Shown here one piece after another: positions 1 through 6,225 of a stretch of 8,946 bases of DNA. A program made the translations under genes and the position numbers. Location: NCBI GenBank assembly GCA_903886165.1, contig CAISLL010000055.1, forward strand, positions 1-8,946. Reading direction: 5' to 3'. The first letter of the stretch is position 1, and each line of letters starts with the position of its first letter. The stretch is from an uncultured beta proteobacterium (GTDB taxonomy: Bacteria; Pseudomonadota; Gammaproteobacteria; Burkholderiales; Burkholderiaceae_C). A model generated the notes under the pieces. It saw only the letters and a list, made by a program, of their open reading frames with translations. It had not been told where the DNA came from and made no database searches.

Positions 1-393
1 CCAGCCGGCCGCCAGACCCTGTTGTTCGTCAGCGCCCAGGGTCAGGATGCCGGTTAAACCCACCAGTACCGACAGGGACAGCACTACGTAAATCGCCAGG
101 CTGCCGGTGGGGTTGTGCCCGACGTGGCGCGGAGCGTGGCCTTTGGCCACTTGTTTCAGGTAGTCGAACGCTTCTTTCGGGCCAAACCAGAAGCTGGCAA
201 AACGCGAAAAGTGCGAACCGGCAACACCCCAGACCAACCTGAAGCCCACCAACCCCAGCATCAGATACCCGGCGAACACATGGATGGCGCGCCATTGGTC
301 GCCGTCACCGGTGAGCCAGGCAATGGCAAAACTGCCGGCCAGCGCCCAGTGAAACAGACGAGTGGGCAAATCCCAGATCAAGGTGAGTTGCAT
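1..393 (-). CDS. Cytochrome b561 family membrane protein, partial (3' end outside window)
   Basis: This is the N-terminal 131 residues of a membrane-bound b-type cytochrome; the gene runs off the left edge. It begins MQLTLIWDLPTRLFHW, the usual opening of bacterial cytochrome b561/Ni-hydrogenase-type b cytochromes, with H15 at the start of the first membrane helix (about 14-28). A second histidine, H38 in RAIHVFAGY, opens a second helix (about 38-57); both are likely haem ligands. A third hydrophobic segment lies at about 98-119. The family normally has four helices, so the fourth should lie beyond the edge. The ATG sits 16 bp after the dhc stop codon, with only a weak AGAAAG ribosome site, so translation may depend on dhc. 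Family knowledge: in shp-dhc-b561 modules this protein is proposed to carry electrons between the quinone pool and the periplasmic dihaem cytochrome. The family call is firm; the electron-transfer role is inferred from neighbours. Confidence 0.88.
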   Translation of the reverse strand, partial: MQLTLIWDLPTRLFHWALAGSFAIAWLTGDGDQWRAIHVFAGYLMLGLVGFRLVWGVAGSHFSRFASFWFGPKEAFDYLKQVAKGHAPRHVGHNPTGSLAIYVVLSLSVLVGLTGILTLGADEQQGLAAGW

Positions 394-409
394 GGGGCGG
401 GCTTTCTGC

Positions 410-892
410 TTACTTGGGGATCTTGATGTTGCGTTCTTCAAAATCGCCACGCTCCGCACCCTGGTGGCAGGCGGCGCAATTGGCAGGGCTTTTGACCGAT
501 TCGCGCTTCCACACCGCCGGGTTGATTTCGCCGCTGTTGTGTTTGGTCTTGAACCACTCGCTCTCGGTGATCCGTAGCGGCGCAGTGCTGGCGGTCCAGC
601 GGTTGGAGGCGTACTTCACCAGGTAGTCAGTAATTTCCCTGGTGTCCGCCGCTGGCAGCGAGGCATCGGTGCCAAAGTGTTTGTCCAGGCCGGTCATGAC
701 TCTTTTCCAGGAGGTCGCAGGCAGCAAACCGGCTGGGTAGGCCATGTGGCAACCCGAGCATTCGGCCTGCATTTTGGTGTTGCTCACAGATGGCATCACG
801 GGTTTGCCGCGGTCTTCACCGTTGTACTTGGCGTGTGTACCCAAAGACGCCGCAGCCAGCACGGCCAACAGGAGGGGTTTGAAATATGTCAT
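410..892 (-). CDS. dhc: Dihaem cytochrome c, DHC family
   Basis: A 160-residue secreted c-type cytochrome. It has a signal peptide with a likely cut after THA (residue 21). Two haem-attachment motifs follow: CSGCH at 45-49 and CAACH at 139-143. H71 and H118 are candidates for the second axial ligands, which would fit the bis-histidine haems known in DHC. The small size, one motif near each end of the mature chain, and the ESEWFKTKHNSGEINPAVW stretch between them match the DHC family. In Rhodobacter sphaeroides DHC is an electron donor to SHP, and the genes lie next to each other as here. The start is fixed by a strong AAGGAG site 5 bp upstream, which overlaps the shp stop codon. The gene is 5 bp from shp and 16 bp from the b561 gene, clearly one operon. 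It acts in the periplasm; the direction of electron flow is inferred. Confidence 0.9.
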   Translation of the reverse strand: MTYFKPLLLAVLAAASLGTHAKYNGEDRGKPVMPSVSNTKMQAECSGCHMAYPAGLLPATSWKRVMTGLDKHFGTDASLPAADTREITDYLVKYASNRWTASTAPLRITESEWFKTKHNSGEINPAVWKRESVKSPANCAACHQGAERGDFEERNIKIPK

Positions 893-897
893 GTGGA

Positions 898-903
898 CTC
901 CTT
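898..903 (-). promoter_or_regulatory. Strong Shine-Dalgarno of dhc overlapping the shp stop
   Basis: AAGGAG on the minus strand lies 5 bp before the dhc ATG and shares bases with the TAA stop of shp. This fixes the dhc start. It also suggests that ribosomes finishing shp can load directly onto dhc (translational coupling, inferred). Confidence 0.75.
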
Positions 904-1315
904 ATTTGACAGACAACACATAGCTCATGAAATCGCCTTTTTCCTGCGTGGTGCAGGCACGGCCCAGAGCGTCGTTGCAGTTGCGCTTGAACCACTTTTC
1001 CATCTGAGCCGCGTCGGTGAAGCGTTTGGCGTTGGCGCTGGGTGCAAGCGGGTCAATCGCCTTGTTGGTCTTGGCATGCTTGCCTGCGGCCTTGGGTGAA
1101 TCGGTGTGGCAAGACGCGCATGACAGCTGGTTGGGTCCCACGCTGCCGTAAAGTTTTTGGCCTGCAGCTGCGGTGAAGTCTTTGAACGCCGGGTTTTCCT
1201 GTTTCGCCTGGGTCTTGTATGCGTCCAAGATCGGGTTGGCAGCCGCCGCCAGCGGCAGTGCCAGGGTGGCTGCCTGGCAAAGCAGCAGAATGGTGAGGTG
1301 CGGTGAAGATTTCAT
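902..1315 (-). CDS. shp: SHP-type high-spin cytochrome c (DUF1924 family)
   Basis: A small secreted monohaem cytochrome, 137 residues from the chosen start. It has a signal peptide (KSS, then a hydrophobic stretch, cut near LAAAA/NP), then CASCH at 66-70, the single haem-attachment site. The C-terminal part reads WFKRNCNDALGRACTTQEKGDF, with N112 followed by C113 and then C121. Family knowledge: SHP of Rhodobacter sphaeroides uses an asparagine as sixth haem ligand, released when oxygen or other small ligands bind, and has a disulfide near this site. N112 and the C113/C121 pair are the natural candidates here, by motif only. I chose the ATG at 1315 because it gives MKSS and a normal signal peptide with GGA 8 bp upstream; in-frame ATGs at 1327 and 1348 are possible (148 residues from 1348). 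It is the first gene of the shp-dhc-b561 operon. The physiological ligand (oxygen, NO, peroxide or a hydroxylamine-type compound) cannot be read from sequence. Confidence 0.88.
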   Translation of the reverse strand: MKSSPHLTILLLCQAATLALPLAAAANPILDAYKTQAKQENPAFKDFTAAAGQKLYGSVGPNQLSCASCHTDSPKAAGKHAKTNKAIDPLAPSANAKRFTDAAQMEKWFKRNCNDALGRACTTQEKGDFMSYVLSVK

Positions 1316-1344
1316 GCTTGAATCCATTGTTGAATTGGGCGCAA

Positions 1345-1350
1345 GCATAT
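1345..1350 (-). promoter_or_regulatory. Possible -10 element of the shp operon
   Basis: TATGCT on the minus strand matches four of six positions of TATAAT. It lies 9 bp downstream of the direct-repeat box at 1360-1376, where a -10 would sit if a regulator bound over the -35 region. If real, transcription would start near 1338, which would exclude the ATG at 1348 as the shp start. This is weak on sequence alone. Confidence 0.3.
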
Positions 1351-1359
1351 TTGCCGCAT

Positions 1360-1376
1360 CTTAAGAAATTCTTATC
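1360..1376 (+). promoter_or_regulatory. Candidate PmrA/QseB-type response-regulator box upstream of shp
   Basis: CTTAAG-AAATT-CTTATC is a direct repeat of two hexamers with an 11-bp period. It resembles the (C/T)TTAAT-N5-(C/T)TTAAT box bound by OmpR-family regulators of the PmrA/QseB group. The inner 13 bp, TAAGAA-A-TTCTTA (1362-1374), are also a perfect palindrome. The box ends 45 bp before the preferred shp ATG, over a possible -35 region. From memory, shp-dhc-b561 operons often lie next to two-component genes, though none is visible in this window. Binding is inferred. Confidence 0.4.
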
Positions 1377-1547
1377 TGGCAATCAGATGCCGAAGTCGAG
1401 CCACGCACTTTGAAAATTGGGGGTGCGGTGCAGAAAGATGGCTGCCTGCGCCTGATCCGCTGCTCAAGCCATGGCGCAAGGGGCTGTTGACGGCTGCCTA
1501 TGCCGCCAGAAAACAGGCTGTGTCACGGGCGCAGGAGGGTCCGTCGG

Positions 1548-3041
1548 CTAGTCCAGCTTGAACATCGACACCACCTCGACCAGTTCCTGCGCTTGCGCGG
1601 TCAGGTTGCTGGCGGCGGCGGCTATTTCCTCAACCAGCGCCGCGTTTTGCTGCGTGGCTTGGTCGATCTGGGCCACGGAATCACTCACTTGGGCGACGCC
1701 GGTGGCCTGTTCGTCACTGGCGGCATTGATCTCGCCCATGATGTCGGTCACGCGTCGGATAGCGCCGACCACCTCGGTCATGGTGACACCTGCCTGGTCG
1801 GCCAGCGCACTGCCTTGTGTCACGCGGTCGACGCTGGCATTGATCAGGGTCTTGATTTCACGCGCTGCTTCTGCAGAGCGCCCGGCGAGACTGCGCACCT
1901 CACTGGCCACCACGGCAAAACCTCGCCCCTGCTCTCCTGCTCGGGCCGCTTCAACGGCGGCATTCAGCGCCAGGATATTGGTCTGAAAAGCGATGCCGTC
2001 AATCACGCCGATGATTTCAGCAATCCGGCGCGAGCTTTCGTTGATGCCGCGCATGGTCTGCACCACCTGGCCCACCACCTCCCCGCCCTTGACAGCCACA
2101 CTGGAGGCATTGACCGCCAGTTGGTTGGCCGTCTGGGCGCTGTCCACATTCTGGCGCACGGTGGATCCCAGCTGGTTCATGGCGTTGGACGCCTGCGCCA
2201 GCGCGCCCGCCTGCAATTCGGTGCGCTCAGACAAATCGCGGTCACCCTGCGCAATCTCGGCACTTGCAGTGGCCAGTGAGTCTGCGCCCCGGCGTACATT
2301 GGTCACCACGCTGACCAGACCGGCCTGCATGTCACTGAGCGCATGCATCACGCGGGCCATTTCCGCAGGGTGATCCTGGGCGCTGATGGGACGCCCCAGT
2401 GACCCAATGGAAATGCGCTCAGCGATGGCGATTACTTCGTTCAGGGGTTGCATGATGCGCCGAAACAGGACCCAATTGGCGATCAGCAAGCTGGCAAGCA
2501 ACAAGGCCGCACCACTGCCAATGACCAGCAAGACCCGGCGCGTGGCTGCATGCCCCGCAGCCTCAGCCTGGGACACCAGGCTTTGTGTCTTGTCGGACAG
2601 CGCGGTGCTGAGGCCGGAAAGCTTGCCGTAAAGAATCATCACATCGGTGTTGTCAACCGATACCTTTTTGGTGGCAACCATCTGCTCCACGATGCCTTTG
2701 ACCGTTTGCCACTGCGGCACGAGCTCGCCTTGCACCGATTTGTGCATCATGTCATCGGTGACGCCGGAGGCCGTCACCAGACGTGCCAAGTGCTCGTCCA
2801 CCGCCTTGATGTTGTCGTTGGTCAGTGTGCGCGAGGCCAACCCGCCTTCGGACAGCAGCATTTCGCCCACGCCTCGCAGGGTTCGTTGCACGCCGATCTG
2901 GACTTCAGAGGATTCCTCGTGGGCAGCATCGGCGTTGCGTGACTGCTGGAGAAAGAAGTAACCCACCAGACCCACCGCGACCATCAGCAAGACCTGCAGC
3001 CCCACGCTCATGAGCAGGCGTACCCGGATTGACATTGACAT
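1548..3041 (-). CDS. Methyl-accepting chemotaxis protein, four-helix-bundle sensor type
   Basis: A 497-residue transmembrane chemoreceptor. TM1 is at about 10-31, followed by a periplasmic, mostly helical region of about 137 residues with no haem or PAS motif, consistent with a four-helix-bundle ligand-binding domain. TM2 is at about 169-193, then a HAMP linker (about 194-246), then the long cytoplasmic coiled-coil signalling domain. The conserved hairpin tip that contacts CheA and CheW is at about 345-383 (core IAFQTNILALNAAVEAARAG). The protein ends MFKLD and lacks the C-terminal NWETF-type tether for CheR/CheB. The ATG has a GGGGA site 6 bp upstream; an ATG two codons later is an alternative. 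The ligand cannot be predicted. A terminator lies immediately upstream on the same strand, so how this gene is transcribed is unclear. It is about 230 bp upstream of the shp operon, also on the minus strand, with no proven link. Confidence 0.95.
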   Translation of the reverse strand: MSMSIRVRLLMSVGLQVLLMVAVGLVGYFFLQQSRNADAAHEESSEVQIGVQRTLRGVGEMLLSEGGLASRTLTNDNIKAVDEHLARLVTASGVTDDMMHKSVQGELVPQWQTVKGIVEQMVATKKVSVDNTDVMILYGKLSGLSTALSDKTQSLVSQAEAAGHAATRRVLLVIGSGAALLLASLLIANWVLFRRIMQPLNEVIAIAERISIGSLGRPISAQDHPAEMARVMHALSDMQAGLVSVVTNVRRGADSLATASAEIAQGDRDLSERTELQAGALAQASNAMNQLGSTVRQNVDSAQTANQLAVNASSVAVKGGEVVGQVVQTMRGINESSRRIAEIIGVIDGIAFQTNILALNAAVEAARAGEQGRGFAVVASEVRSLAGRSAEAAREIKTLINASVDRVTQGSALADQAGVTMTEVVGAIRRVTDIMGEINAASDEQATGVAQVSDSVAQIDQATQQNAALVEEIAAAASNLTAQAQELVEVVSMFKLD

Positions 3042-3061
3042 AAATTTTCCCCAACTGGCAC

Positions 3062-3094
3062 AAAAGTAAAAACGGGGTTACCCAGGGCAACCCC
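3062..3094 (-). terminator. Intrinsic terminator of the rhodanese-fold gene
   Basis: On the minus strand GGGGTTGCCC and GGGTAACCCC form a near-perfect 10-bp stem (one G-U pair) with a very small loop. It is followed by G, TTTTT, AC and TTTT. It starts 18 bp after the rhodanese-fold stop codon and is followed 20 bp later by the chemoreceptor start codon. The structure is typical of a Rho-independent terminator; partial read-through (attenuation) into the chemoreceptor gene is possible. Confidence 0.8.
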
Positions 3095-3112
3095 ATCACA
3101 CCGGCAACGGAA

Positions 3113-3595
3113 TCAATTCTCTGCCGGGAATCCTTTGGTCTGCCATTCGGCCCAGCCCGCACGCATGTAGTTGACGTTCTTGTAGCCGGCCTTCACCGCC
3201 CAGACGGCTGCCTTGTAGCTCTTCCAGCCGGTTGGACCGTCGCTGTAAAACACCAAGGCCTGGTCCTTGGCTGCTGGCAGTTTTTCCAGTTCGAACTTGT
3301 CTTTGGAGGCGTCGAAATTCTCGACGTCGTCGCTGCTGCCCTTGTAAGGAATGGCATTGGCGCCGGGTACGTGGCCCTTGCCAAAATTCACGACATTTCG
3401 GGTATCCACAAAAAACGCAGCTTTTTTGTCTGCGAGTTTTTTGCCGTCTTCCACAGAAATCACCTTGCCACCAGGCAGACTGGTCGGCGTTGGCCCCTGC
3501 GTTTGCGCCATAACCGAGCCAGCCATTGCGATGGCAGCAGCGCCAATCAAGGCCTTCAAACTGGACAGACGAGTGGAAAAAATCATTAAATTCAT
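3113..3595 (-). CDS. Secreted rhodanese-fold protein lacking the catalytic cysteine
   Basis: A 160-residue protein with an N-terminal signal peptide (cut near MAGSVMA/Q, about residue 30) and one rhodanese domain. Family marks are FFVDTR at 61-66, GHVPGA at 74-79, the active-site loop LVFYSDGPTGWKS at about 114-126, and MRAGWAEW at 144-151. In active relatives this loop carries the sulfur-accepting cysteine (FYC-x-G-x-x-C type). Here the two usual cysteine places are S118 (AGC) and G123 (GGC), and the whole protein has no cysteine. It is therefore very unlikely to be a sulfurtransferase; a binding or regulatory role in the periplasm is possible but unproven. The ATG at 3595 is chosen; an ATG three codons later is an alternative. 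It has its own terminator downstream and a possible promoter near 3665-3694. Confidence 0.88.
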   Translation of the reverse strand: MNLMIFSTRLSSLKALIGAAAIAMAGSVMAQTQGPTPTSLPGGKVISVEDGKKLADKKAAFFVDTRNVVNFGKGHVPGANAIPYKGSSDDVENFDASKDKFELEKLPAAKDQALVFYSDGPTGWKSYKAAVWAVKAGYKNVNYMRAGWAEWQTKGFPAEN

Positions 3596-3664
3596 GGGAG
3601 TCTTTCTGAAGAAATTGATTGAAACACAGTTAGAACCAGCGCGATGATAGACGCGTTGCCTAGT

Positions 3665-3694
3665 CTTATATTGCCAATTTTTGGAGAATTGCAG
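3665..3694 (-). promoter_or_regulatory. Possible promoter of the rhodanese-fold gene with CCAA/TTGG dyad
   Basis: On the minus strand a good -10 (TATAAG, 3665-3670) is preceded at 18 bp by a poor -35 (CTGCAA, 3689-3694). Between them lies the 11-bp palindrome CCAAAAATTGG (3674-3684), a possible operator. The leader to the ATG would be about 60 bp. The rest of the 255-bp divergent gap (3596-3850) shows no gene, and I could not place a convincing promoter for the plus-strand gene beyond it. Confidence 0.3.
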
Positions 3695-3850
3695 GCTTGT
3701 TGCGTTGGATCAGTAGGGACGATTTCCCGGAAAAAGCGAAAAAATTGGACCAAAGCATACTAAGCTGTCCTGATGTTGTATCGTGGGTCAACTCAGGGCA
3801 GATACTGTTTCACGCGCACGAACTCAGAAATTCGCAACCGTCGCTCCTAC

Positions 3851-4843
3851 ATGACCAGCACGTCAACCGTTCCCGACCAGGCCGCTGCAACCGCAGCGCT
3901 TTACAAGTCCGTCATTGGTCCCATCAACCAGAGCTACTACCTGCGCGTGTTTGCGCATTTCGATGCCAAGGGGAAAACCGGCATTCTGTGGCATTGGCCA
4001 GCGTTTTTCTCAACCCTGAATTGGCTTGTTTTCCGAAAAATGTGGGGCGCGGCTGCTGGCTTTGCAGGCGTGTCGCTGTTTGTCATGCTGGCGGTTTTCG
4101 GCATTGGAAAACTGGTCTTCAACTACTCGGAAGCCACTCAATGGACACTGACCGGCGTGTCCCTGATGCTCGCTTTTGCACTGCCGGGGATGTTTGCCAA
4201 CGCTGCCTATTATCGATTTTGTGAGCGCACCATCAACCGCGTACTGGTGGCCGGGGTGAGTGTCCCGGACGCTTGCGATGTATTGGCTCGGCGAGCGAGC
4301 TCGCGCAAACATTTTTTGACCCTTACCACACTGAATCTGACGGTGCTGGCGATGGTCGCCGCACTGGTGGCCTGGGCGCCCAGGATGTATCTGGCGGGCG
4401 AAAAACAGACCGTGGCCACGGAATTGCCGCCAGAATTGATGGCTGTTGCCAAACCAGTCGCTGTGGTGGCGAGTGCATCGACAGCTGCATCAGCCCCGGC
4501 AGAGCCATCTGGGGTGGCATCGGCCCCAGCGCCTGTCCCTGTGCCGGAGCCGGCGGTGCCCGTGCCACTACCGGCTGCGCTAGACGCCGATTCTGTCGCG
4601 ACCGGTCCTGTCGCGCAGCAATATTTCATTCAGGTGGGTGCCTTTGCCGAACTGGAAAATGCCCGAAAAACCTTGACCCGGTTGGAGTCCATGGGCCTGG
4701 ATGCCGGTGCGGCGCCGGTGCGGGTGAGAGACGGTCGCCTGACGCGCATTCGGGTCGGCCCCTTCAAAACCCGTGCTGCTGCGCGCAAGGCGGCTGAGCA
4801 AATCAAGGCGCAAGGCCTTCCCGCGTTGTTTGTGAAACCTTGA
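3851..4843 (+). CDS. DUF2628-like membrane protein with C-terminal SPOR domain
   Basis: A 330-residue inner-membrane protein. Residues 28-65 (YYLRVFAHFDAKG...WHWPAFFSTLNWLVFRKMW) resemble the start of DUF2628 proteins, an aromatic-rich segment leading into the first helix. Hydrophobic helices follow at about 66-91, 99-118 and 159-177. A linker of about 75 residues rich in Ala, Pro and Val (180-254) leads to a SPOR domain at about 256-330 (QQYFIQVGAFAELENA ... RIRVGPFKTRAAARKA). SPOR domains bind glycan strands stripped of stem peptides at division sites. Three helices and a cytoplasmic N-terminus would place this domain in the periplasm, as needed. The ATG at 3851 is preferred because the protein then starts MTSTSTVPDQ. 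An in-frame ATG at 3773 would add 26 residues of unlikely composition; neither has a clear ribosome site. A role in cell-envelope or division is inferred from SPOR only. Confidence 0.78.
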   Translation: MTSTSTVPDQAAATAALYKSVIGPINQSYYLRVFAHFDAKGKTGILWHWPAFFSTLNWLVFRKMWGAAAGFAGVSLFVMLAVFGIGKLVFNYSEATQWTLTGVSLMLAFALPGMFANAAYYRFCERTINRVLVAGVSVPDACDVLARRASSRKHFLTLTTLNLTVLAMVAALVAWAPRMYLAGEKQTVATELPPELMAVAKPVAVVASASTAASAPAEPSGVASAPAPVPVPEPAVPVPLPAALDADSVATGPVAQQYFIQVGAFAELENARKTLTRLESMGLDAGAAPVRVRDGRLTRIRVGPFKTRAAARKAAEQIKAQGLPALFVKP

Positions 4844-4907
4844 ACCGCTTGTGCCGGCATCACATTGCGCGCACTCACCATGCTGTGTGTCGTGCATAGA
4901 CAATTCC

Positions 4908-5168
4908 ATGGCAGTACACCCGTCAAGGAAGGGGGTGATTGTTGGCTGTGCAACTGAGTACAAAAATGACCTGATCAGCAATGGCAAGATTGACCCATCC
5001 TGGAAAGGCCTCAAGCTGGACAAGGCTGAGACTTTAGAGGTGAAGAAAATGAAGGAATGGAAACGCAGCTTCAAGAACCCAGCCGAGAAGGATGCAACCA
5101 AACAAACTCTCTGCATGTGTTATGCCCTGAATGGCAACTTCATCGGTGCCAATTTCACTGGAAAGTAA
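4908..5168 (+). CDS. Small DUF6488-like protein with apparently damaged N-terminus
   Basis: An 86-residue frame whose C-terminal two thirds (VIVGCATEYKNDLISNGKID, then a Lys/Trp-rich part, ending ALNGNFIGANFTGK) recall small secreted proteins of the DUF6488 type; this is from memory of the pattern, not a search. Such proteins normally carry a signal peptide, often followed by a short HG-rich mature start. Here the frame begins MAVHPSRKG with no signal peptide. The next frame over reads HGSTPVKEG up to a run of five G (4931-4935), exactly before VIVGCA, so a one-base frameshift in the G run looks likely. Other starts are GTG 4935 (AAGGA 4 bp upstream, 77 residues) and GTG 4851. The gene ends 4 bp before the start of the EamA transporter. 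The function is unknown; it may be a pseudogene. Confidence 0.55.
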   Translation: MAVHPSRKGVIVGCATEYKNDLISNGKIDPSWKGLKLDKAETLEVKKMKEWKRSFKNPAEKDATKQTLCMCYALNGNFIGANFTGK

Positions 5169-5172
5169 ACCC

Positions 5173-6225
5173 TTGACTGCCCTATTCACGGTACCCGCCC
5201 TGAAGGGTGGACTGCTCGCACTGTTGGCGGCTGCTCTGTTTGGACTGAGCACGCCCTTGGTGCAGCGGCTGGGAGTGGGCCTGGGCCCTTTTGGCACTGC
5301 GGCCTTGCTATATGGTGGGGCGGCGTTTGTTGGCGCTTTGTTGCGGCGACACAAAGAGCAGGAAGCCCGGGTGCGACGCTCTGACGCTGTTCGGCTGCTG
5401 GCAATGGCGATTTTTGGTGCCGTCATTGGGCCGGTAGCCCTGGCCTGGGGACTGCAACGCACCAGCGGCGCCAGCGCTTCGCTGATGCTCACGCTGGAAG
5501 CGCTTTTTACCGCCCTATTGGCCTGGCGCCTCTACGGCGAAAGCATGGGTCGCCGGGTCTGGCTTGCGATGCTCCTGCTGTTGGCGGGTGGGGTGGCTCT
5601 GGTACTGGATCAAGGGTTGGCGGGCCGTGCGCAATTGGTGGGCCTGATGGTTGTCATGCTGGCGACCGCAGCCTGGGGCGTGGACAACACCTTGTCGCGG
5701 GCGCTGGCGGAGCGCGATCCCGGTCAGGTGGTGATGCTCAAGGCTGCGCTGGGTGCAAGCTTGACCACCGCTTTGGCCTGGGTCAACAGTGAACCGTTGC
5801 CCAGTTGGATGGCGGCATTGGGCTTGCTGGCTGTGGGTGCAAGCGGATATGGCCTGAGCTTGAGGCTGTACTTGCTGGCTCAGCGCGCCTTTGGCGCTGC
5901 CAGAACCGGTTCTGTTTTTGCCTTTGCACCATTCATCGGCGCGGCGTTCGCCTTTATGCTGGGTGACCGATCCGCAGGCGGACTGATGGTGTTGGGTGGG
6001 CTGCTGATGTTGAGCGGTGTTGCACTGCACCTTGCCGAAGACCACGGGCATGACCACATTCATGAGCCCGTGGACCATGAGCATGCTCATGATCATTCAG
6101 ATGGTCATCACAGCCATCTCCATAATCCACAGGTCAATGGCACACACTCCCACTTGCATCATCATGAGGAAGTGCAGCACAGCCATGCACATGTGCCAGA
6201 TTTGCACCACCGGCATGTGCATTGA
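5173..6225 (+). CDS. DMT/EamA-family transporter with histidine-rich C-terminal tail
   Basis: From the TTG at 5173 this is a 350-residue membrane protein with about ten hydrophobic helices between residues 11 and 285 in two repeated halves, as in EamA (drug/metabolite) transporters. Typical marks are AAALFGLSTPLVQRLG in helix 1 and LTLEALFTALLAWRLYGE at about 106-123. A tail at 289-350 (62 residues, 24 of them His, with many H-x-H and HHH groups) follows. This strongly suggests cytoplasmic or membrane-side binding of Zn, Ni, Co or Cu. CnrT, a DMT member in the Cupriavidus cnr nickel/cobalt operon, is a family precedent for metal export; orthology is not claimed. TTG is chosen because GGAAAG lies 7 bp upstream and it follows the previous stop by 4 bp. 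ATG 5131 would add 14 residues, overlap that gene and has no ribosome site. The family is clear; the substrate is inferred. Confidence 0.85.
   Translation: MTALFTVPALKGGLLALLAAALFGLSTPLVQRLGVGLGPFGTAALLYGGAAFVGALLRRHKEQEARVRRSDAVRLLAMAIFGAVIGPVALAWGLQRTSGASASLMLTLEALFTALLAWRLYGESMGRRVWLAMLLLLAGGVALVLDQGLAGRAQLVGLMVVMLATAAWGVDNTLSRALAERDPGQVVMLKAALGASLTTALAWVNSEPLPSWMAALGLLAVGASGYGLSLRLYLLAQRAFGAARTGSVFAFAPFIGAAFAFMLGDRSAGGLMVLGGLLMLSGVALHLAEDHGHDHIHEPVDHEHAHDHSDGHHSHLHNPQVNGTHSHLHHHEEVQHSHAHVPDLHHRHVH

Noticed and set aside
1437..1505. Repeated GGCTGCCT-GCC motif, considered as a terminator for the chemoreceptor gene
   Set aside because: The two copies are direct rather than inverted and no T tract follows on the minus strand.
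1500..2279. Plus-strand frame of 259 codons opposite the chemoreceptor
   Set aside because: It is antisense to a well-conserved signalling domain, has His/Gly-rich unnatural composition and no ribosome site.
3746..3808. TTGGAC, CATACT and GATACT as promoter parts for the SPOR gene
   Set aside because: No pair has acceptable spacing (16-19 bp with good matches), so no promoter was called.
4210..4629. Minus-strand frame of 139 codons rich in Gly, Thr and Ala
   Set aside because: It is the antisense of the Ala/Pro-rich linker of the SPOR protein; the composition is a mirror of that low-complexity region.
6049..6222. CAT/CAC-rich stretch, considered as a tandem DNA repeat
   Set aside because: The period is irregular; it simply reflects the histidine codons of the EamA tail.
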